Below are positions 31,900-40,000 of a stretch of 40,000 nucleotides of DNA, piece after piece. The stretch's first letter is position 1, and the number at the start of each line of letters is the position of its first letter. The DNA is from Symbiodinium natans. Lineage: Eukaryota; Sar; Dinophyceae; Suessiales; Symbiodiniaceae. The stretch is taken from assembly GCA_905221605.1 (NCBI GenBank), contig CAJNDS010002111.1, positions 205,565 to 245,564 on the forward strand. Direction: 5' to 3'. The position numbers and the translations under genes were made by a program. The notes under the pieces were generated by a model, which was given only the letters and a program-made list of their open reading frames with translations, searched no databases and was not told where the DNA came from.

Positions 31900-33770
31900 A
31901 ATGGCTGTGCCACAAAAATTGAGTGGCAGTGCCATCCAGGACGAAGCGTTCGTAGTCAACCTCGGCTTTCCAGGAGTTTCAGCGAACCTCCCTCTGTCAC
32001 CTTATACTGCCACAGCACACAGCCGAGAGCTGTCGGAGCTATCGTGCTCTTCTGGAAATGAGAGAGACCATGGGCTGACGATGATGCCCCTTGGGTCTTG
32101 GAGCAACACCTTTGGACCACGACTGCTCTGCTCCTCAAGTCTCCTGCAATCTTTTCGAATCTTTTCGAATGTCATGTTCAGGATCTCTTGCTCGGTAGCG
32201 GAAATGTGCCATTCTGCGCCTTGTCTTGCACGGCAACTCGTTGGTGCTGTACAGAAACTGGAGCCAGCCTAGACCAGACAACGGCCCATACTGCCTCTGA
32301 AGTTTAGGAGCAAACTGGGAGCAAAGAGCGCGGGCCTACTGCATGCCAGAAGCGTTCGTCTGATTGGATGTCCTTGACATCCTGAACCTGGCAAAGCGAA
32401 AGCATGTCAGGACCTCTCCCATCACTTTGTGCTGGTCGCACAGTGAATATATCATAAGAGCTATAGCAAAATGAGTTTCTGCTCGTGCAAACAGGCCAAA
32501 GCTTGCGTGCACGACTCTGGCGTTGACTACATCCACGGCCGCCTCAGCATGTGCTCGTAATACATACGCGGTCTTGACGCATTTTTATCTCGCTTGCTGG
32601 GCCGCCTGTGCAAGCCGCTCGAAAAGGACGGTGGGCCACGAAAAGGCTAGTTCATGTGCCAACCTGCACCCATCGCTGCCCATCACATGCTCAGGCTTAC
32701 AGTATGCGCGTGGGCCAACAAACTTCCTGCGCAAAGCTTGCCTGCGCCTGTCTGCCACATTCAAATGCAGCACGTACCATCCTACCGCACAAGTCTCATT
32801 GATGCACATGCGGACAGCTTGGAGAGTCTACGGAAATAAGAAATTAGGAATGCAACAAGCCCCCAGTCTAGAAAAAAATGACATATGGACATAGGGAATG
32901 GGACTGGATGCATTGGAGCGGAGAACTGCGTTTTTCTCTGGCCCGCTGTTCTTCGAGGGCCACAATGCCCGAACATGGGTCGGCGTGTCCAACAAGTGGA
33001 CATCATTGATTGCGATGCTGCCAAAGATGTGTTCAAAGCTACCCGAAACACCCCCCCAGGGCTCGGCTACCAGCCAGGATCCCACCAAAGTGTTTTCGAA
33101 ATAGCCTCATTCAGGGAGCCCCACGGCCCTAATGCTTTAATCCCTAAATGTCAACCGCAGAAACTGACAAGCCACCACGTTCTCAACATCCAATCTTGTT
33201 GGTGGACAGCCTCGGTGTCCACCCACCCGCGTCCCTAAACCCAGGCTTTGTCGTAAACCATCTACCCAAAGCTCCAGGGAGGCTGCAGGGGAACTCCTTC
33301 TGCAGTTTCGCCGGCGTAATACGAAAAACAAGCAAAGAGAAACGTGGCAAAGAAGTAATGCTCAGAGGAATGATTTTACGATACTACATTTAGAGCCTGG
33401 GGATAGGCAACATGGAGATACCGATGAAGTTGACGCCCTTCTCGCCAAAGTCCTATTCGCTCGGTGATGTCGATGACCCAAAACAAACGTCTTGACCTGG
33501 GACCGTGCGCAGCCAAGGCCTTCGCACGTGTCGCTCCTAAAGTATCTCCGGGCCAGCGGCAGATGTTCATCATTTACTTCGTCGACTTCTGCCTGATCCC
33601 GGCGGATGAAGCCAGCACAGGATTCGCAAATACGTGGTCCCACACAGCAGGCATGAAAGGCACAGACCATGAAGGCATCCAGCAACTCTCCGGATCTGGT
33701 ATGGCAGTCCTGAGTTTCACAACTCATGTCCCTCGGTTCAAGTATGCTCACTTGCTCTGTCACTCAGTTG
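31900..33770. other. Mostly unassigned, probably introns of a minus-strand gene
   Basis: Frames such as 33573-33376 minus (RRLFWVIDITERIGLWREG) look protein-like but have no confirmed splice partners. A perfect 9-bp tandem duplication (tcttttcgaa) occurs at 32152-32170. Confidence 0.35.
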
Positions 33771-33779
33771 TCAATGTCT

Positions 33780-33836
33780 GCCACACGCCTGGCAAAAGTC
33801 GATATCGCAGTTCTCGGAACAGTGGTAGTAGAAGCG
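33780..33836 (-). CDS. Candidate zinc-binding exon (ZZ-like C..C..DFC..C)
   Basis: Minus frame reads RFYYHCSENCDIDFCQACG. The spacing CxxxC-DIDFC-xx-C is like the second half of ZZ-type zinc fingers (YxCxxCxDxDxCxxC). It would be the second metal-binding half; the first half would have to be in another exon. Several HECT E3 ligases carry ZZ domains, so a link to the downstream gene is possible. Confidence 0.4.
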
Positions 33837-34753
33837 GTCTGTGATACCTGCCATGCTTGCATTCTCCTGCGAGGCACGCTGATGCGGGCACAATGCCGGG
33901 AGCACTGCCTCTACAACATAGCCCGGGTGTTCGAGCGCATTTAGGGCTTGATGCTGTGAACTCTTCAAACTTGTCGAGCTGTACGTGTGCCACAGTTGTC
34001 ACATATCTTCTTCGTGTTGAAGACCTGTCTGCGACATTCTGCGACTTTCACTTTCCACTCCAGGAAGTGGCCTTTCAAGGTGCTAGACTCCTAGACTCGG
34101 AGCCGCACGGGGCGCCACCGCGAGGTTCCCAAGTGCACGTGCATGGTGTCTGGAGCACATCTTTGCTCTTCAATGCTCCAACACGTGCAGCTGCTACAAC
34201 TGGACAAAATATACAAAATCCTCGAATGGCAGTAACTGTCAGTAACTCAGTAACTGGCCTTCCGCAGCTTCTTGCCTCTCCATCTTGTGTGGGTGCGGGA
34301 TAATGCACACCTGCGGGACTACAGATGACCACAACACCATCATAGACCGTCCGCACAATGTGTTGCAGGCTTGTGACCCTCAAGAGTCGGAAGGAAGACA
34401 AATCAAATCAAAGAGCTGCTTTCACATGCCTTGCCTCGTTCTGATCTCGGGGCAATGCGTTGGTCAGGAGGGGCAAGATGGCCGACAGCAGCGCCTGGCA
34501 CGCTCCTGACACCTTTCTCCAACAACATGCCTGCAGCAACCACAAGACAACTATGCGAACTGCCCATGAACTCAGCACTTCAAACAATTCGCAGGCAGCC
34601 ACAGCCAAAGCTTCAAGCCCACGCCGAGGTGACCGACAACCACGTAACCGAAGGCATTGAGGGCTCCTTGGCTGTAGCACTCCACTGCCGGTACGAGTAT
34701 CAGTGAGTATCATCCTGCCAGCCCTGGGTGCTGCATGCATGCGTTTGAACTGC

Positions 34754-35075
34754 CATCTGATTCGAAGATGTGGCTCGTCGTCGACATCCATTTCAGCCAT
34801 ATCATCTACGTCCAGCATTTCTGCCGCGTCTTCTTTCGGCTCCTGGCAGGTTAGATGACACTAGACACTAGGCAAGCCCATGCCAGGTGCGCGTGTTGCC
34901 ACATGCGACAAAAAAAGCGGGACGTGGCAAACTGCCATGTAACTGCCATGACGCCTAAACTTCTGAGGCTGGATCCTCGGTACTTCCCGTGCCAGAGGAA
35001 GACTCTTTGTCTGGATCTGCACGAGTGATACGATGTCCCTATACGTGTTACTGGTGCCACTCCTACTTACGTGCC
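34754..35075 (-). CDS. Acidic linker exons of a minus-strand gene
   Basis: Two exons and the end of a third join in frame. The upstream exon ends AILLWSYLQEADMDVQDPA at 35075. The middle exon 35016-34964 reads DPDKESSSGTGSTEDPAS. The next, 34842-34754, begins EPKEDAAEMLDVDDMAEMDV and continues DDEPHLRIRW. Phases agree at both junctions: a 58-nt GC-AG intron (35074-35017) and a GA-AG intron (34963-34843). Continuity of acidic composition across the joins supports the model. Low-complexity acidic segments are common in giant HECT ligases. Confidence 0.5.
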
Positions 35076-35364
35076 TGCAGGGTCTTGCACATCCATGTCT
35101 GCTTCCTGCAAGTAGGACCATAGGAGAATGGCCCGGCAGCTAACCACATGACCGCCGAGCTCCTCATGTCTGACATTTGCATCGGACTGTTCTGAGAAGT
35201 CGGATTGCGCAAATGGCCGCCTGGCAGCCGAGTCGACATGTGTAGGTGGAGGCCATGCTTGGCAGTTGCTACATGTGCCAGCCTGGGAAGTATGGGCATG
35301 ACCTCTGCCTGCCATTGCCATACTTGGTCAGCTGCAACCAGATTCATCAAAAAGCCCAAGAAGA
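35075..35364 (-). CDS. Helical exon(s) upstream of the acidic linker
   Basis: After acceptor AGCAAG at 35365 the frame reads FLGFLMNLVAADQVWQWQAE, VMPILPRLAHVATAKHG and HMSTRLPG to about 35221. From 35191 a different frame, EQSDANVRHEELGGHVVSC, continues to 35075. The two are separated by only 29 bases starting GC and ending AG, which is phase-compatible but too short for a usual intron. It may instead mark an indel. No domain is named; the content is armadillo-like. Confidence 0.45.
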
Positions 35365-35399
35365 CTTGCTAAGGTTTCCCGGATGAAACCATGGCCACG

Positions 35400-36538
35400 A
35401 AGCAAACAGGACGGCCACACAGCAGCTCCTCTTAGGAGGTCAGCTAATTGCGCAAACCATGGTGACGATCCCTGACTTGCTCTCAGTCAGGATCAGGCAG
35501 CAGCCGGAGCAATTGCTGTGTGTGAGAACTCTGGACTGACTCTGGAGGACAGATGGGGTTGTCAATCGAGTGCAGTTTTCGGCAACTCCCTTCAACATTC
35601 ACACATCTTAGCAGTCAAAAGGTGCGCTTGTCAACAAGGGATTCAGGCCTCACTCCAATGAAAAGTTGGAGGGCTTTGCAACATTCTCATGTTATGAGAT
35701 GGTCAATGCATGCTAAGGCTTGGTGAAGCATCCTCGTCACCCCATCATTCAGCAACAAAGTCCGTCGCATCTTCTCTAGAAAGTCAAATGCTGCACTTCA
35801 AAGTTACGTTCTGACACGGTCTTGGCACCTTGGTCACAAGGCGCTCGAAGGCGGATGTCACGCGCAAGTAGTCTCTGGAAGGGCCTTCAGTCTCCAAACC
35901 CCATCTCCTATCAGCTGCTGAAAGGTGCCAAACAGGCTCGTCTTTTGCTCTGTCACTGCTGTAACCACGTCAAGGGGGTATACTTTCTAACCACGCCACG
36001 TTGTGTTGTTACCGCGACGCGGAACCTTGTTATCAACATGACAAGCGGTGCTGTGGAGACTTTGGAAAGGACCTTCAAGGGAGCTTCTGGGAGTCATTGG
36101 AACCCAAACCCTGTCACGGTTACAGCCTTCCTTCAACACTGGATTGCCAGGTTGCTGTCCCAATTGGAGGCCAGATTGACCTCACAAGCTTGCAAGCTGA
36201 GCGGCCGTTCTGTTCAGATGCGCCGGAGAGTAGAAAGGACCTCAAATTGCGTCACATTATCGTGTCCACACCCGCGCATTTTTTCTCGGCACAAGTGCAG
36301 GACTCTGCCAAGTTGGCCTGAGTGCGCAGGGCCTCCACAACCTGAGAACGCATTCATTGTCCTTTTGTAAGGCAATGTTCCGAACTTCATGCAGAACATT
36401 TCAGAATTTCAGAACGCTTCAGTTCTTAAGCTTTGTGCCGTCGACAAGCATTGCACGCTTTTTTGGCCGTCCTTCCCAGAAACGCAAAAGTAAATGCAAA
36501 AGCGAATGCGGCATCTTCCAGCTCTCACGATCACGTAC
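35400..36538. other. No supported exon
   Basis: Long plus frame 35822-36370 has no motif. Probably intron or intergenic. Confidence 0.35.
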
Positions 36539-36632
36539 GTCTTTTGGAGGCCTCTGCAGCCAAAGCTGCATCCACAGCAGCTTCCAAAGCCTCAATGCCG
36601 AAAGGCATGGCTTGTCGCCACAATGCTTGCGC
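36539..36632 (-). CDS. Exon of a minus-strand gene, helical Ala/Glu-rich
   Basis: Acceptor TTGTGCAG|GCG, then AQALWRQAMPFGIEALEAAV and DAALAAEASKR, then donor GTACGT at 36538. It is in phase with the upstream polyglutamine exon. The upstream donor (TGCACAG|GCGC) and this acceptor (TGTGCAG|GCGC) share a direct repeat, as elsewhere in the window. Likely real exon, identity unknown. Confidence 0.5.
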
Positions 36633-36770
36633 CTGCACAAGCGCGTTTCCGTGTGTGAACTATAAGTGAACTATAACACATACGACAAGCGACGTCTGTG
36701 CCTGGAGCTGTGGCGTGGCTCTTCTTGGCGTGATGGTGTGTCTGTCTGTCGAACAATATGCCCGAAGCGC

Positions 36771-36926
36771 CTGTGCATGGTTCTGACTGTGATGCTGAAG
36801 CATCCCGCCGTCGGGCTGCTGCTGCTGCTGCTGCTGCTGCAGCTGCTGCTGCTGCTGCTGCAAATTGATGCGCAGAATCCGTAGCATATTGCTTGAGACG
36901 AAATCTGGCAACAGAAAGCCTGTCAT
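36771..36926 (-). CDS. Polyglutamine-containing exon of the same minus-strand gene
   Basis: The frame reads MTGFLLPDFVSSNMLRILRI, then NLQQQQQQLQQQQQQQQPDG and ends HSQNHAQ at a GC donor (36770). Joining to 36632 removes 138 bases and keeps frame. The glutamines are encoded by a (CAG)n tract at about 36815-36862. The 5' limit is uncertain; the frame is open upstream through SDDD to about 36980. Confidence 0.45.
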
Positions 36927-37049
36927 ATCATCATCCGACTGTGAGCCACGTGCGGCACATTCTGTGGTTGGTGTGGCTGTTCAGCGGGCAAGGGCGCAGT
37001 GGAGCGCAGCTCAAGGACACCCGTGCACACGGCTAAAACCTACTAATTG

Positions 37050-37900
37050 AGGCTAATTGAGGTCGTCTCAATTCAAATACCTTGCTCCGATGCAACGACT
37101 CGCACGGACACAGAACACATCAGGCATTGTCAAGCATGCTTCACACTTGATGCCAACCTGTCCACCACGTCATCCGTTGTCTCACAAGTGAGACGGTTGT
37201 GGGGCACGGTTGGCCCTAAACTGCACCAGGGACATACTCTGCATTTATCAATGCGTCATGAAACCAGGCTACAGCATGCCAGTGTTGTGCCGAATGCCAG
37301 TGCTGTAATTAGTCTTAATAATCCGTGCGATGACCTGCACCTCCGGTGATCACTGCAGGGCAGCATTCACTTGGAGAAGCTACGCCGCTACGCTGCTCTG
37401 TCCAACTCGCCCTGTGCTGCTCCAGTATCGTGGCGTGGGGCCCTCTGACCAGCACTTGCGGGCGAGTTCCATGCAAGCAGTGTGCACATTGCTGGCCAAT
37501 ACAAGGTTAATGAAGACATGCCTCTCGTGATATTGCACATATTTGCATGTTTACATGGCCCATACTTTTAAGCTGCTTCTACTGTTGCCGTCTTGGCAAG
37601 ATGCCACCCACACAGGTGGTGGCGGCTTCACGCAATCTGGGAGCACGCGCTGCTCCCTCTGTCCTTTGTACGTGCACCAACTGTTGACTGATAGCTCGCC
37701 TCAGGTACCGTAGGCCTCTTCCTCTCTCTACAACATTATGGTTCACTACAAGACTTCTAAAGCACCGTGACCTTCATGCAGCTGTCATTGGCAACTCAGG
37801 CAAGCGGGAACGGATGGAGAAGTCCTAAGCTGTGCACGACGTCAACGGCTTGGAAATAGAAGTCAGGGCCACTTGCTTAGCACCAAGGCACACGTTCCGA
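37050..37900. other. No supported gene
   Basis: Ordinary sequence with short frames only. Confidence 0.35.
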
Positions 37901-37989
37901 TGCCCATGAAATTCTCCATGCCTCAGCATCTGAAGCCGCTTACAATTGATTGCAATCCACATACTGATCCATTAGCGCGCAAGAACCAG

Positions 37990-38081
37990 TGCTTTTTGAC
38001 TGGAACTTTGTTGGAATGGCCGGCTGCCCCCGTCAGGATTGGCAAGAGCAGGCAGCTGAAGTCCACAAAGACAGATTTTTC
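37990..38081 (-). CDS. Candidate exon, unknown product
   Basis: Acceptor CACATCAG|GAA then EKSVFVDFSCLLLPILTGAA and GHSNKVPVKKHWFLRAN. Protein-like, 3' limit uncertain. It may belong to the N-terminal part of the large minus-strand gene. Confidence 0.35.
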
Positions 38082-38796
38082 CTGATGTGACAGAGAGTGA
38101 ACAGCTTCCTGCTCGCCTGGCAACCCTTCCAGGAGGAAACAAAGAAACTTGCAAGAGCTTGGCCTGGTGTTGCCGACATCGTTTTTCAAACGAGCTCACA
38201 ACGTGCACTAGCCAGTGAGACATGTTGAAACATGTTGAGTTGCTGAGCATGGAATGGCAGGGGCTCATTCAGAAAGCTGCGCTACAGGACCAGTTCAGGT
38301 TCAAGAACACTTCCTTTTGGAGTGACCAGGGGTTCGATCACTTCCTGCGCAATCTTTCCCCCGACAAAGATTTGCCAAGGCTTACTTGTCCATGCTTCTC
38401 CGCTCCTCACATGACATGACATGGCAGATGGTCACAACTGCCACCGGCTCCTCCATCATCTCTAACTTCTCCTGATGAAGTCCTTTGTCTGCCTGATCAA
38501 CTCTTTCAAATTTAAGCAATCAATTTTCTGAGTTTTTGAGCGAAAGCCCACCTCTTTGGGGTACCACTCCAAGCCAGTACCTTCAACTTCACTCTTGTGG
38601 ACGGTAGAGAAGCTCACGGGTGGCGGTGCTCCGGTTTTGCCTTAGTGCCCGACGCACACAAGCAGTGAAATGATTGAACTTCTATGTGCCAAGCCGTTGC
38701 CAGGATTCCTATAATCCTGTTTTCGCTTGAACGGGGTCGTTGCGGTGCTGCTGTCTGAATAACTTTGTGTTACGGCACAACCAGTACTGATATACG

Positions 38797-38822
38797 CGTG
38801 TATATATATATATGCATGTATC
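38797..38822. repeat. Short TA microsatellite
   Basis: gtgtatatatatatatgcatgtat, only about seven TA units. Confidence 0.8.
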
Positions 38823-39170
38823 TTCATGTTTGGACAAGCAAACCGAGTCCTGGACAAAAACACAAACTTCCAAATTGCATTTACCATTTCATCAGAAGTA
38901 TACTTTCAATAAGCCAACATACAAAATCGAATCATAAGTTTAAACATACAGTCGAAACACCTCTCTAGCAACCGGAGAGATCGATTGGAATCATCACACA
39001 TCTTCTACAAAGAGCCGAACTGCCTCTGCCTGGATGCCCGGAGCCGAGGCAAGGGGCATTTGGGTTCTCAGGAACCCCTGTATGATCTGTGGCACCTTAC
39101 CCCACACATCCACATGCACCAGCATTAACACCCCCCTCCCCCATGGTATTAAACTCTAGAGTGTTCATGG
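38823..39170. other. No supported gene
   Basis: Nothing recognised apart from low-complexity C-runs at about 39129-39140. Confidence 0.4.
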
Positions 39171-39189
39171 TGCATGGTTCAAGGAGTTT

Positions 39190-39770
39190 GCTTTAAGGGT
39201 TTGGAGTTTGGGGTTTTCACTCTGTCTGCCCTCGTGGTACATGGTGGGTTTATAAGATGGAGGGTTCCAGGGTTTAGTGTTTCCCGATACCATGGGGAGA
39301 GGGGGGATACTGTGAAGGGTGGGTGGGGTCGAAAACGTGGAGCGCAGACACATACATGGACCTAATCCGCCGAGGCCTCGGTCCGGAGGTGTATAGGTTG
39401 TCAGAACAGGCACCCCCCTCCAAATCCTCCCCCCACACCCAAAACCATTTTTCGGACCAACTGGTGTGAGCACGGCCGGGGATGAGCCGAAGAGTCCAAG
39501 CTTGAACCTAAACCCTGAACCTTAAACCTGAAACCTTAAGCCCGAAGCACTCAACCCCCCCACCCCCCCTACCCCCCCTTGAGGGGCCTGGCTCAACCCT
39601 ACGATCAATCCAAACCGAACCGTCTCTTGAACCCTAACCCCAAAAAAACCCTAAACCCCAAAGCGTGAACCTTAAGCCCTAAGCCCTCAATCCTAAACTA
39701 ACCCTCAACCCTAAACCCCAAACCATAAACCAGGAACCCGGAACCCTAAACCCTAAACCCAACCCTTATT
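39190..39770. repeat. Telomere-like heptamer region
   Basis: Degenerate TTTAGGG-type words at 39190-39285 and dense CCCTAAA-type heptamers at 39498-39545 and 39590-39765 (for example aaccctaaaccctaaaccca near 39741), broken by a C-run block at 39556-39580. Orientation changes within the region, so it is interstitial rather than a chromosome end. Confidence 0.82.
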
Positions 39771-40000
39771 GCTTGGGGTCCAGCGACTTGGCGCTGCGGA
39801 ATCACCATGCTCACGCGGATGCGCTGGGCCGGGCCGAGGCGGGTCGCGTAGCGTTAAAATTATAAGACTCCCTGTGACCAAGCGCATCGGGCCAGGCGAG
39901 TGCCTGCTTCAATACTAATTCGTAGCTTGTCTGCACGCTCGGTTAGAGAATGTCGAAAAGGTATTGAGCATCGAGCACATTCGGTTCTCCTCTCGCAGCT
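39771..40000. other. No recognised feature
   Basis: GC-rich start (gggccgggccgaggcgggtc) then ordinary sequence. No tRNA or other RNA gene could be folded by eye. Confidence 0.35.

Noticed and set aside
38325-38352. ggggttcgatcac as a tRNA T-loop
   Set aside because: The arms do not pair well, and no anticodon or D-arm is found at the right distance.
39590-39770. A true chromosome end
   Set aside because: The heptamers are degenerate, change orientation and are followed by 230 bases of non-telomeric sequence.

Overview
The window looks like nuclear DNA of a dinoflagellate, most like a Symbiodiniaceae-type genome. Four things point there. Clusters of degenerate TTTAGGG/CCCTAAA heptamers are scattered through the first 8 kb and the last 800 bases. 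Genes are broken into many small exons whose introns end AG|G and begin GT, GC or GA. One gene belongs to the ankyrin family with an N-terminal VSHQW..HPDP block that I know from dinoflagellates. Long arrays of minisatellites, G/C homopolymers and microsatellites fill the space between genes. No bacterial operon, phage, rRNA, tRNA or CRISPR was seen.

Left part (1-12 kb). A 295-bp tandem array (about 864-2626) runs into the 3' end of a minus-strand ankyrin-repeat gene (2572-4920). That gene has three exons, and its two introns consist largely of telomere-like sequence. Then come scattered telomere-like stretches, a TA microsatellite, and a cluster of eleven degenerate repeats carrying G-run/C-run foldbacks (7715-8830). 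A minus-strand exon of a cysteine-rich protein with an Ig-like domain follows (9354-10142). Next are a 99-bp duplication, a 40-bp tandem array (11008-11230) and a plus-strand exon of an unrecognised, possibly transposase-derived gene.

Middle (12-22 kb). Almost entirely repetitive or non-coding: a pentanucleotide array, duplicated modules, a roughly 1.05-kb foldback element with 24-bp terminal inverted repeats (17952-18997), a GC-rich 95-bp minisatellite that is open in several frames on both strands (19740-20890), a TG-rich array and a pure purine tract.

Right part (22-38 kb). The main find is a minus-strand, intron-rich gene whose C-terminal part encodes a HECT E3 ubiquitin ligase domain. 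More than ten small exons lie in the correct N-to-C order from 28362 down to 22405, with compatible reading phases at most junctions and the catalytic cysteine motif near 22780. About half its introns start with GC. One intron region holds an inverted, strand-switching G/C minisatellite (about 24.42-25.32 kb) and another holds a run of 39 C. Upstream on the same strand are further exon-like blocks (31.2, 31.8, 33.8, 34.8-35.4, 36.5-36.9 and about 38.0 kb) with helical, acidic, polyglutamine and cysteine-rich content. They may be the N-terminal part of the same large protein, but I cannot prove the connection. The window ends in another telomere-like cluster.
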